Part shown: positions 1-6,796 of the stretch, one piece after another | How positions within the stretch are numbered: the first letter of the stretch is position 1 | How the letters are laid out: every line of letters begins with the position of its first letter | Assembly (NCBI GenBank): GCA_937915285.1 | Contig: CALDNG010000092.1 | Location: 1 to 17,302 of the forward strand | DNA: 17,302 bases | Direction: 5' to 3' | Source of the DNA: an uncultured Desulfomonile sp. | GTDB taxonomy: Bacteria; Desulfobacterota; Desulfomonilia; Desulfomonilales; Desulfomonilaceae | Position numbers and translations under genes: made by a program | The notes under the pieces: model-generated | Told to the model about the DNA's origin: nothing | Seen by the model: the letters and a program-made list of their open reading frames with translations, nothing else | Database searches by the model: none

Positions 1-377
1 TGATTGATTGTTCTGCCTTACAATGTTATTGAACCTGAGTCAAACTATAGTTCATTTATTATTGGACAGGGACCGTAGTTCCATCGAAGTTTTTCGGCTG
101 TCTGGCGGTTGGCAGACCCGCAATTTTTGCTGGGTCACCGGATTCATCTATTGCCCGGTGGATCAAGCAACATAAGGTGGGTTGGGTTATCAATGACGAA
201 CGAACCATCAGGCTGTTGGCAAAGGAACTTGTTGAGTTGTCCCATCACCCCGAGAGTCTCTACGATTTGCAAAACCGCTGCAGAGAGGTTTATTGGGAAA
301 ATTTTAACAAGGATTCGGCGATATCGCAGTGGGATGCCTCCCTCAGGGAAAATGTCAAAAAGCGTAAATCATTTTAA
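1..377 (+). pseudogene. C-terminal remnant of a GT4-type glycosyltransferase, frameshifted
   Basis: The clear part runs in one frame from about 51 to the TAA at 375-377. It reads WTGTVVPSKFFGCLAVGRP, then IFAGSPDSSIARW, GWVINDERT and a helical tail with VYWENFNKDSA. This matches the C-terminal nucleotide-sugar-binding half of GT4 (GT-B fold) glycosyltransferases of the exopolysaccharide/O-antigen type, where a VVPSKFFG-like segment and a GRP...F.G.PDS..A motif are typical. Upstream in this frame there are stops at 48-50, 36-38 and 30-32. The expected preceding motifs seem to lie in other frames: LPYNVIEPE in frame 1 (16-42) and LSQTIVHLL in frame 2 (35-61). That pattern suggests two or more indels, so I call it a pseudogene. 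An assembly or sequencing error could also explain it. The N-terminal half lies outside the window. Family assignment is firm for the in-frame part; the upstream matches are weak. Confidence 0.6.
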
Positions 378-1246
378 TCCGCACCCAGGTCAACCTTTGA
401 TTCATAATCAATGAAGTTTCCATGCTGGTCAGAAGCTTCAGTTCCACTCACTTTTGAATAAGGTAAACCCCTATATTTTGAAACGAATTTGATAAGGCTC
501 ATTAGATGAAACCATGCGAATCTTAAATCTTTGCTGCTTCTGCGAGCAGCCCTGTGTTCCACTTTGAACTGAGGGAAAAACTCCATGGTCAATCCGCGAT
601 CCTTCAATCTCACTCCGAAATCAACATCTTCAAAATACAGAAAAAATCTCTCGTCAAAGAAATTTCTATCAGGAAAGGTGGACAACCTGCAAAACAGAGC
701 GGCACCGCTGCCCCAATCAATCTTGAAATTGCGGTCCAATCTCCTTTCCATGTAGTAATGTTTTCTAACAAATTCTGGCTGATGTTTGAACAGCCGGCTG
801 AGCCGTATTCCAAGAACTGAATAAATATCGTAAAAACGTCTGCAGGAAATGACCATGTTTCCATCTCCATCCATCATCAGCGGAGATAGTGCCGCTAAAC
901 TTGAATTGTGGCGAAAATACTCGTGGACCTTGTCCATGGCTCGTGGTGTAATGAGTCGTATGTCCGGATTGCAAAGCAATACCAGTGCCTCATTTTCAGG
1001 GATCTCTTTCAAGCCCCTGTTCAAACCTGCCCCATAACCCCTGTTATCCTGCCTGAGAATCTGGATTGGAAATTTGGCCGTAAAATCCCCATCCCGAATC
1101 TCTCCTGAGTGATCGACGATAATGAGCATCCTCAAGTCATTGATAAAATTGAGTGATTTGATTAATTGTTTCAGGAGGTTACCTGACTTATGATTGACTG
1201 TGACAACGTAGAAGAATAATTGATCAGAACTAATTGTACTGCGCAT
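374..1246 (-). CDS. Family 2 glycosyltransferase (rhamnosyltransferase-like)
   Basis: A 290-residue GT-A fold glycosyltransferase, probably adding a sugar such as rhamnose to a lipid-linked glycan at the inner face of the membrane. Visible elements are the N-terminal beta strand FFYVVTVNHKSG (11-22), NRGYGAGLNRGL (68-79) of the nucleotide-sugar pocket, LCNPDI (91-96) where GT2 enzymes carry their metal-binding DXD-like motif, DWGSGAALFCR (177-187), and ERFFLYFEDVDFGVRLK (199-215) with the usual acidic EDVD cluster. No membrane segment is obvious. The length fits the WbbL-like rhamnosyltransferase group, but acceptor and donor cannot be read from sequence. The ATG at 1246 has only a weak purine-rich upstream stretch. 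Its TAA (374-376) overlaps the stop of the convergent glycosyltransferase remnant. It stands alone, with no gene directly upstream on its strand. Confidence 0.85.
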   Translation of the reverse strand: MRSTISSDQLFFYVVTVNHKSGNLLKQLIKSLNFINDLRMLIIVDHSGEIRDGDFTAKFPIQILRQDNRGYGAGLNRGLKEIPENEALVLLCNPDIRLITPRAMDKVHEYFRHNSSLAALSPLMMDGDGNMVISCRRFYDIYSVLGIRLSRLFKHQPEFVRKHYYMERRLDRNFKIDWGSGAALFCRLSTFPDRNFFDERFFLYFEDVDFGVRLKDRGLTMEFFPQFKVEHRAARRSSKDLRFAWFHLMSLIKFVSKYRGLPYSKVSGTEASDQHGNFIDYESKVDLGAD

Positions 1247-1353
1247 GCCGCTTCTGCCCCCCCGTCAGAGCAAGATGTGACTAATGACTAAAAGGTAGCA
1301 TTATTCAAGCTGGCGAAAAAATCAACAGTTTTCTCTTAAATTGACAGTTTTTC

Positions 1354-1369
1354 AGGGCTGATCAGCCCT
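1354..1369. repeat. Perfect 16-bp palindrome AGGGCTGATCAGCCCT
   Basis: The two halves AGGGCTGA and TCAGCCCT are exact reverse complements with no spacer. It lies about 110 bases upstream of the glycosyltransferase start codon. No T-run follows on either strand, so it is not a standard terminator. The dyad symmetry would suit a dimeric DNA-binding protein, but no regulator gene is nearby and the role is unknown. Confidence 0.5.
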
Positions 1370-1804
1370 ATGAAGATGTCAGGGGGGATGTAAAGGCTGA
1401 CGACAGCCCGCAACAGGAACAATATTCAATCAGAAATCAGAAACCGTTAAACAGAAGCGCTCAAAACCTTACATCCATTCTACGATCAAGGACAAGAAGC
1501 TTTTAGGATCACTAAGAATACTCCCCCGGGTAAACCACACAATGAAGATCTGGAGACAGATTTGCATGAGCACTTTGCCGCAGCCATTACAAGCGTCGGG
1601 AAAAGCGCTGTTTCAATTCTTGCATTATGTTTTTTGGCAAGTCCAACGATGAAAACAACGCGAGCCAAAGGGGGCCCAAGGTATTGCCTTCAAATGGTAT
1701 CGAGTATGCTAGTTGTGCAGCTCGAGAGTAGTAGTAGACGCCCCACGTCGCACGAAATCCCTGGTAGGTCGTGCAAACCTTACTTAAAGCCAGATGGCAG
1801 GCAA

Positions 1805-1960
1805 TCACCTGCCCCATGGACCCAAGAAGGACAATCGAAACAAGCCCGCATAGGTCAAAAACGTGTAATGTCCCAGCAATAGGTTATTCTGAACCTTTGG
1901 AAGAGGAGAAGACAGGTTTGCCACCAGCCAACCTTTAAAAAGCTCAGCGTCACTTCCCAT
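1805..1960 (-). CDS. Small ORF downstream of tRNA-Arg, possibly a gene fragment
   Basis: A 51-codon ORF starting MGSDAELFKGWLVANL and ending in a hydrophobic half with LLLGHYTFLTYAGLF, then stop TGA. The ATG is preceded by AGGGG at a spacing of 5, a good ribosome binding site. It begins about 50 bases past the 3' end of the tRNA gene on the same strand, with no terminator between, so read-through is possible. The hydrophobic character continues in the next frame beyond the stop (VIACHLALSK...), which suggests the N-terminal piece of a frameshifted membrane protein rather than a complete small protein. I do not recognise the family. It may simply be chance. Confidence 0.25.
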   Translation of the reverse strand: MGSDAELFKGWLVANLSSPLPKVQNNLLLGHYTFLTYAGLFRLSFLGPWGR

Positions 1961-2010
1961 TTTTTCCCCTATTGAGGTCAAACCATATATCTGTAAGCCT
2001 TTGTTTTTAT

Positions 2011-2086
2011 TGGTACCCCCGGCAGGAATCGAACCTGCGACCTGCGGATTAGGAATCCGTCGCTCTATCCCCTGAGCTACGGGGGC
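2011..2086 (-). tRNA. tRNA-Arg (anticodon CCU)
   Basis: The minus strand folds into a full 76-nt cloverleaf: acceptor GCCCCCG/CGGGGGT, D stem GCTC/GAGC, anticodon loop TTCCTAA giving anticodon CCT, variable loop AGGTC, T stem GCAGG/CCTGC with loop TTCGATT, discriminator A and an encoded CCA end. Anticodon CCU reads AGG, so this is the rare-codon arginine tRNA. Oddities are a G1-U72 wobble at the acceptor end and an A27-C43 mismatch at the top of the anticodon stem; the other stem pairs are Watson-Crick. It has its own promoter (2120-2149). Confidence 0.97.
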
Positions 2087-2119
2087 TTATAAAGGGAAAT
2101 GACGAAAGTATATCTTGCT

Positions 2120-2149
2120 ATAATAAAGTGAAATCGAAGTTAAAGTCAA
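2120..2149 (-). promoter_or_regulatory. Sigma70-type promoter of tRNA-Arg
   Basis: On the minus strand TTGACT (-35, 2144-2149) and TATTAT (-10, 2120-2125) are separated by 18 bases. They match the consensus boxes at five of six positions each. Transcription would start around 2112-2114, about 26 bases before the mature tRNA 5' end at 2086. The region is AT-rich, with an A/T run just upstream of the -35 box resembling an UP element. Confidence 0.75.
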
Positions 2150-2296
2150 ATTTTTTTAAGAGGTTTGAGGCTCTCATGGTTGCAAATAGGTCATAGGGAA
2201 CGCTGGCAGCGAAAGGCATAGGACCCGGACGGGATCAATTTCGGAGCTGTTGTATTGCACCCTCAACACATGTGTTTTCAGCACGAGCGTTAGCAC

Positions 2297-2322
2297 AAAA
2301 AACCCCCGGGTATACCGGGGGC
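2297..2322 (-). terminator. Intrinsic terminator at the end of the dcw operon
   Basis: Read on the minus strand: CCCCCGG, loop TATAC, CCGGGGG, then TTTTTT. The seven-pair all-GC stem can be extended by a G-U pair. It lies about 75 bases past the ftsZ stop codon and before the tRNA promoter, so it separates the dcw transcript from the tRNA gene. Confidence 0.9.
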
Positions 2323-2394
2323 AGGAGTGTTAGGGAATAGGGCCGGATCCTCTTACATATACGGGGTTGATGAATTTTGCCTCATCTAGCCGGG

Positions 2395-3609
2395 CTAGTC
2401 AGCGTGTTTCCTGAGGAATGTCGGGATATCGAGATCCTCTCCGGATTCCATGTCGTAATCATCCACAAGGCTCAAATGTCTGCTGTTCTTTTCCCTCTGG
2501 CTTTTTCTTATGAAAGCCGGGAAATTGCTTTCCCTGATCTTGCCCGGCACAACTGTGCGCGCGGCTGGCTTGTCGGGATAATTCACATCCGTGATTGGCG
2601 CATAGGATTTTATGGCGTGGTTGAGTTCCGAAGTGTCCATGCTCGCTGATTCCGCTCTGCCAAATCCGGTCGCGATAACGGTGACACTTACTGAGTCTCC
2701 CATTTCCTCATCGATCACGGCGCCGAAAATGATGTTGGCGTCTTCATGGGCCTCATTCTGGATTATTGATACTGCGTCGTTGATCTCGTTGAGTGACATG
2801 TTTGAAGAGCCAGTTATATTGATTAGGACACCACGTGCGCCCGACATTGACATGTCTTCCAGCAGCGGACTGTTGATGGCGGTCCTTGTAGCTTCCTCAA
2901 CACGACCGTCCCCAATTGCTGAGCCAGTTCCCATCAATGCGACTCCCTTTTCGGACATGATGGTTTTAACGTCTGCAAAGTCCAGGTTAATCAGACCGTT
3001 AACCGTCACCAGGTCCGAAATACCCCTGACGCCCTGCAACAGAACGTCATCTGCTTTTCTGAAGGCATCCACGAAGGATATGTCCTTCTTTAGGGACAGG
3101 AGTTTCTGGTTAGGTATTATGATCAGGGTGTCGACTTCACGTCTGAGGAGTTCGATTCCCTCTTCAGCCTGACGTAGTCTTCTTTTCCCTTCAAACATAA
3201 ATGGTTTGGTCACGACAGCAACTGTAAGGGCGCCGATTTCCTGCCTTGCAATCCTTGCGATGATTGGCGCGGCCCCTGTGCCTGTGCCACCACCGAGTCC
3301 AGTTGTTATGAACACCATGTCGGAACCTTCGAGAGCGTCCCTGATGGCATCGTAATCTTCATTGGCAGCGATGCGTCCCATTTCGGGGTCTGCGCCTGCG
3401 CCCAATCCCCTGGTCTGCTGTCGTCCGATCTGTAATTTTATTGAGGCAAGATTATTTTCCAGAGCCTGGGAGTCCGTATTGGCGGAAACAAAATCCACAC
3501 CGCCCAGACCGGCCCGTATCATATTATTGACGGCGTTTCCGCCACCACCGCCGACCCCGATTACCCTTATTACTGCACTTCGATTTGATTCGAATTCAAA
3601 ATCCAGCAT
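2395..3609 (-). CDS. ftsZ: Cell division protein FtsZ
   Basis: Tubulin-like GTPase that polymerises at midcell into the Z ring and recruits the division machinery. The 404-residue protein has the nucleotide-binding loop [14 protein letters not shown] (17-30), the tubulin signature [10 protein letters not shown] (107-116), and the T7 loop [15 protein letters not shown] (204-218) whose Asp residues complete the active site of the next subunit. A variable linker follows residue ~320, ending in [11 protein letters not shown] (394-404), the C-terminal peptide that binds FtsA and other partners. A similar FPAFIRK stretch lies upstream at 363-369. I chose the ATG at 3609 because AGGAGG sits 9 bases before it and the family starts just before this point. 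An in-frame start at 3684 would add 25 unrelated residues and overlap ftsA. The gap to ftsA is 58 bases. It is the last gene before the terminator. Confidence 0.98.
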   Translation of the reverse strand: MLDFEFESNRSAVIRVIGVGGGGGNAVNNMIRAGLGGVDFVSANTDSQALENNLASIKLQIGRQQTRGLGAGADPEMGRIAANEDYDAIRDALEGSDMVFITTGLGGGTGTGAAPIIARIARQEIGALTVAVVTKPFMFEGKRRLRQAEEGIELLRREVDTLIIIPNQKLLSLKKDISFVDAFRKADDVLLQGVRGISDLVTVNGLINLDFADVKTIMSEKGVALMGTGSAIGDGRVEEATRTAINSPLLEDMSMSGARGVLINITGSSNMSLNEINDAVSIIQNEAHEDANIIFGAVIDEEMGDSVSVTVIATGFGRAESASMDTSELNHAIKSYAPITDVNYPDKPAARTVVPGKIRESNFPAFIRKSQREKNSRHLSLVDDYDMESGEDLDIPTFLRKHAD

Positions 3610-3618
3610 TTGCCGGCG

Positions 3619-3624
3619 CCTCCT
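3619..3624 (-). promoter_or_regulatory. Shine-Dalgarno of ftsZ (fixes the start)
   Basis: AGGAGG on the minus strand, 9 bases before the ATG at 3607-3609. It supports the 404-residue FtsZ over the longer reading from 3684. Confidence 0.8.
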
Positions 3625-3667
3625 GTAATAAAAATCAATTCCAGCCCTTCCAAACCTGAGACAAACC

Positions 3668-4900
3668 TTAAAAGGCCTCAGCAAACCATTGTTTCATGCG
3701 ACCGAAAACCTTGGAAAACATGTGATTCGATTCGTACGACATCGTCACATCAAGCCCCTTGTTTCGAGCGCCCCACAGGACAAGTCCGACACCGGTAGCA
3801 TATACCGGTGAATTGACGACATCGACTAATCCACTAATACCAGAGGGATACCCAAGTCTCACAGGCATGTCGAATATCTGTTCGGATAATTCCACCATGC
3901 CTTCAACGGCCACAGCGCCGCCTGTGAGTACGATCCCAGACGCTATGGTGTTCATTAGACCGTATTTATCGAGTTCCCGCCTTACAAGACTGATGATCTC
4001 TTCAAGTCTGGGTTCAGTAATATCGGCCAAAACCGATCTGGCAAGGACCCTGGGCTGCCTTCCGCCAACTCCCGGGACGGTTATGGTCTCATCCTTGTTG
4101 ACCATCGATGACAGGGCGCATCCGTAGCGTTTCTTGATCCTTTCAGCCTCAGCGGTTGGTGTGCGCAGTCCAACAGCTATGTCATTGGTTAACTGATCCC
4201 CTCCGACGGGAATGACTGCGGTGTGTTGTATGGATCCTTCAAAGAATACAGCTATGTCAGTGGTTCCGCCGCCTATGTCAATAAGAGCGACACCCAGTTC
4301 CTTTTCATCTGGTGACAGGACCGCTTCGGAGGAGGCCATTTGCTGAAGTATGAGATCATTAACGGTTAGTCCGCTCCGGTGGGCGCATCTGATAATATTC
4401 TGGGCGGCCGAAACAGCTCCTGTTATTATGTGGACCTTTGCTTCCAGGCGGACACCGGCCATGCCTATGGGTTCCTTGATACCCTCCTGATCGTCAACCA
4501 TGAATTCTTGTGGCAGTATGTGTATGACTTCACGATCAAGTGGAATAGCCACGGCTCTGGCCGCGTCTATAACCCGTGCCACTTCCTGAGGAGTGATTTC
4601 GCGATTTTTTATAGCTATGACACCGTGAGAATTGATTCCTTTGATGTGACCACCCGATATTCCGGCATAAGCGCTGTCAGCATGGACTCCTGCCATCAGT
4701 TCCGCGTCGTTGACAGCCTTTTTTATGCTTGAAACAGTATGATCTATGTTTACTACCACGCCCCGCCTCAGTCCTCGTGACGGAGATGTGCCAACACCGA
4801 TTATGTCCACCACCCCGTCAGCGTTAATCTCGCCAATAATTGCGCATATCTTGGTAGTTCCAACATCCAGACCACAAATTATGTTTTCACTGCGTGCCAT
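3668..4900 (-). CDS. ftsA: Cell division protein FtsA
   Basis: Actin-like ATPase that tethers FtsZ filaments to the cytoplasmic membrane and helps activate septal synthesis. In 410 residues it shows the phosphate 1 loop CGLDVGTTKICAIIG (9-23), the SHS2 (1C) region characteristic of FtsA after about 80, the phosphate 2 loop ALIDIGGGTTDIAVF (205-219), and the adenosine-site GIVLTGGAVAVEGM (322-335). The end, MFSKVFGRMKQWFAEAF (394-410), is an amphipathic helix with basic and aromatic residues: the membrane-targeting sequence. The ATG at 4900 follows AGGGG at spacing 6 and lies 3 bases after the ftsQ stop, so translation is probably coupled to ftsQ. Length and motifs are complete, with nothing missing. 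Confidence 0.98.
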   Translation of the reverse strand: MARSENIICGLDVGTTKICAIIGEINADGVVDIIGVGTSPSRGLRRGVVVNIDHTVSSIKKAVNDAELMAGVHADSAYAGISGGHIKGINSHGVIAIKNREITPQEVARVIDAARAVAIPLDREVIHILPQEFMVDDQEGIKEPIGMAGVRLEAKVHIITGAVSAAQNIIRCAHRSGLTVNDLILQQMASSEAVLSPDEKELGVALIDIGGGTTDIAVFFEGSIQHTAVIPVGGDQLTNDIAVGLRTPTAEAERIKKRYGCALSSMVNKDETITVPGVGGRQPRVLARSVLADITEPRLEEIISLVRRELDKYGLMNTIASGIVLTGGAVAVEGMVELSEQIFDMPVRLGYPSGISGLVDVVNSPVYATGVGLVLWGARNKGLDVTMSYESNHMFSKVFGRMKQWFAEAF

Positions 4901-4903
4901 ATT

Positions 4904-5740
4904 CTACCCCTGATGGAGCGGTTCTTCCGAAGAACGCACTATTGCCCTGTCGTCAAAATCAAGGTTGATTATCCTGGCTTTATGCCAGTCTCCCTTGTCG
5001 GCCAAAAGCTTTCTCAACTGTCCGTAACGGGTAAGCTTTGACTCGAAATTATTCTTTCCCAACACAACAAGTTGACCAGAGCGTGTTAAGAGTGAAACCC
5101 CTTCATCCAGATTAAGTCTTATTTCTGACAGGTCGCTCACTGACAGTTCGGAACTGAATTTGTCCAACTTATCCAGCAACCCCATGGCTACTCGAAGGGT
5201 GTCCTGAACCGCAAGTCCATTATTAATTATTTCGTTCGGCTTCAAACCTGTGAAAAGTGGATAATCGATGGAATCTCCAGGGAATAGACGGGTAAAAATT
5301 TCAGCGTTCTCGTCAAGGTAATAGAGCTTGTCCACCGCAAGCACTCCCCTCGGGGAGCGTTCTTCCACTTCCACTATCAACTGGTCGGGAAACCTTCTGT
5401 AAACCGCGGCTGATCTTAACCACGGGTGCCTCTTGAGCCGTAACACGATAGCGTCCAGTTCGACGGTCAAAAGGTTCACACCGCTCTCTATTTCAGCCAC
5501 CTCGATGACCTCAGTCGCCGAAAGTTTGTGATTTCCCGTGACTTCTACATTCCTCAGGTTGAAATAGGGCGCGCCGCGTGAAAAAAGATAAACCAGCGCA
5601 CAGGATAGAAAAACGTTTATCGTAATGCCTGCCGCAACCAGCGCCTTCAGGACAGACCTGTTTCTTAGCTTCACCGCCGTCTCTTCGGTCAGCTTCGGGC
5701 TAACAACTTTGGTCTGGGAAACGTCCTTGCCGGCTCTCAA
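4904..5740 (-). CDS. ftsQ: Cell division protein FtsQ
   Basis: Bitopic inner-membrane protein that links early and late division proteins through the FtsQ-FtsL-FtsB subcomplex and regulates the septal synthase. The 278 residues show a short basic cytoplasmic tail (1-29), one membrane segment (~30-53), a POTRA domain (~60-131, with NLRNVEVTGNHKLSATEV and HPWLRSAAVYRRFPDQ) and the FtsQ beta domain after it. Start is TTG: the A of the murB terminal AAT codon precedes TTGA, so the ftsQ TTG and the murB TGA overlap by 4 bases. GGAG lies 7 bases upstream. An internal start is not needed because the basic tail is typical. The low sequence conservation is normal for the family; position before ftsA supports the call. 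Confidence 0.93.
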   Translation of the reverse strand: MRAGKDVSQTKVVSPKLTEETAVKLRNRSVLKALVAAGITINVFLSCALVYLFSRGAPYFNLRNVEVTGNHKLSATEVIEVAEIESGVNLLTVELDAIVLRLKRHPWLRSAAVYRRFPDQLIVEVEERSPRGVLAVDKLYYLDENAEIFTRLFPGDSIDYPLFTGLKPNEIINNGLAVQDTLRVAMGLLDKLDKFSSELSVSDLSEIRLNLDEGVSLLTRSGQLVVLGKNNFESKLTRYGQLRKLLADKGDWHKARIINLDFDDRAIVRSSEEPLHQG

Positions 5741-6720
5741 TTCTCTTCTCCATCCTCAATGATCTTTATCTCAAGCTCAAGATCGATTCTTTCCTCTGTC
5801 CAAACCTTTCGCCTGATCGCCTCAATCAGTTTCATCACGTCCCTGGCCTGAGCTTTACCGTGATTCACAATGAAGTTTGCATGTATCGTGGAAATCTCGG
5901 CTGATCCCGACCGCATACCCTTGAAACCCAACCTGTCAATGATCGCCCCTGCAGGATTTTCAGGGGCTGGATTCCTGAAAATGCACCCTGCGCTTGCTAA
6001 TCCACGGGGCTGACTTGAACGCCTTTTGGCCCTGGCTAATTCCAGTTCCCTTCCAATCTCCCCAGCGTCTCCTTTGGAAGCCTTTAGAAGCGCCGAAGTG
6101 ACAATCGCGCCAGCCGGCAACTTCATCGTACGATATCCATAGTCCAAATCGCGATTTTTTGAAACTATTTTCTTACATTTTTCATCTAAAAGTTCAATTT
6201 CACATATTAAATCAGATAAATTAATTCCTAGTGCGCCTGCGTTGCACGCAATTGAGCCGCCTATCTGGCCCGGGATTCCCCACAATCTGGAGACTCCTAG
6301 GGCCTGAAAGTGGGCCATTTTTCTTATCACTCCGGCGAGAGTTGCGCCGGCGTGGGCTTTCACTATTATTTCAGTCTCATTATTTTCAATAATTTCAAGG
6401 TGTTTTGCCTGGCCCAAACAGATCAGTGCGCCTCTGTATCCTTGGTCTGGGAAAAGCATGTTTGATCCTGAACCCAAAGGCATGAATCGTATTTGATTTT
6501 CCCGTAGAATTTTTACGACCGCGCATATCTGTTTTTCATTGGAAGGTAAGACAACAAGGTCGGCAGGTCCTCCTATCCTGAAAGTTGTCAGGCGGCTCAG
6601 GGGGTAGTCTTTCAGGACTTTACCCCCTAGTGTTTTGCTAATCAGATCATATAGTTTAGGGTTTATAGGGCTTTTCAAAGCTTCCGACCTTGAGACGTCA
6701 TTTTGGGAAACCGTATCCAA
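5737..6720 (-). CDS. murB: UDP-N-acetylenolpyruvoylglucosamine reductase MurB
   Basis: Cytoplasmic flavoenzyme that reduces UDP-GlcNAc-enolpyruvate with NADPH to UDP-MurNAc. It shows the FAD-binding motifs TTFRIGGPAD (45-54), PLGSGSNML (81-89) and GIPGQIGGSIACNAGALG (148-165), then YGYR (194-197), SAGCIFRNP (243-251) and HANFIVN (280-286). At 327 residues and without the extra E. coli-type loop it looks like a type II MurB. The position of the catalytic Ser (AGS in E. coli) is Cys246 here, a substitution also used by other type II enzymes. The start is uncertain. The TTG at 6720 has no ribosome binding site, while a TTG at 6678 (residue 15) has AAGG 9 bases upstream and gives a more usual N-terminus. 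It is separated from murC by 76 bases and overlaps ftsQ by 4. Confidence 0.95.
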   Translation of the reverse strand: MDTVSQNDVSRSEALKSPINPKLYDLISKTLGGKVLKDYPLSRLTTFRIGGPADLVVLPSNEKQICAVVKILRENQIRFMPLGSGSNMLFPDQGYRGALICLGQAKHLEIIENNETEIIVKAHAGATLAGVIRKMAHFQALGVSRLWGIPGQIGGSIACNAGALGINLSDLICEIELLDEKCKKIVSKNRDLDYGYRTMKLPAGAIVTSALLKASKGDAGEIGRELELARAKRRSSQPRGLASAGCIFRNPAPENPAGAIIDRLGFKGMRSGSAEISTIHANFIVNHGKAQARDVMKLIEAIRRKVWTEERIDLELEIKIIEDGEEN

Positions 6721-6796
6721 AGCAAGGTTGGTAGGGCTTTAGAAACCGCAGGCGCATGAATTACGGAGACCGTTTTGCGGAATGACCAAAGATGGT

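Larger units (their letters stand above)
1247..2010. other. Gene-poor stretch with possible decayed coding sequence
   Basis: These 764 bases between the glycosyltransferase and the tRNA hold no intact gene I recognise. I see a perfect 16-bp palindrome at 1354-1369, a small hairpin (GGCTG/CAGCC) at 1395-1408, and tandem ATCAGAA copies near 1430. On the minus strand between about 1960 and 1486, open stretches in three frames follow one another: 51, 76 and 60 codons, the first two overlapping by 13 bases and the last two by 82 bases. They have hydrophobic runs, as would be expected from a frameshifted membrane-protein gene. None resembles a family I can name. No tRNA-end duplication, transposase or integrase was seen. 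No clear promoter for the glycosyltransferase could be fixed. Confidence 0.5.
2087..2394. other. Spacer between ftsZ and tRNA-Arg
   Basis: This 308-base gap carries the tRNA promoter (2120-2149) and the ftsZ terminator (2297-2322). Between them I see only short dyads, including AACACATGTGTT at 2265-2276 and CGCTGGCAGCG near 2201-2211, and no coding frame worth calling. An inverted repeat CTAGC-CGG-GCTAG at 2386-2398 straddles the ftsZ stop codon. Confidence 0.5.

Noticed and set aside
109..414. 101-codon plus-strand open frame at the left edge
   Set aside because: It overlaps the glycosyltransferase remnant in another frame; the frame with VVPSKFFG and GWVINDERT matches a known family and this one does not.
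1562..1882. 106-codon plus-strand open frame in the gene-poor stretch
   Set aside because: It has no good ribosome binding site, low-complexity Ser/Gln/Lys-rich composition and no family resemblance.
2265..2276. AACACATGTGTT dyad between the tRNA promoter and the ftsZ terminator
   Set aside because: It is short, AT-rich at the ends and lies in the downstream spacer of both units; chance is likely.
1..2394. CRISPR array, insertion sequence or att duplication in the accessory left end
   Set aside because: No regularly spaced repeats, transposase or integrase frames, or second copy of the tRNA 3' end were found by eye.
2612..3172. 186-codon open frame on the plus strand opposite ftsZ
   Set aside because: It is the antisense shadow of a strongly conserved gene, with Ser/Ala/Thr-rich composition and no recognisable domain.
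3610..3684. Upstream extension of FtsZ by 25 residues from a start at 3684
   Set aside because: The extra residues (MLRPFKVCLRFGR...) are unlike FtsZ, overlap the end of ftsA, and the ATG at 3609 has AGGAGG at a good distance.
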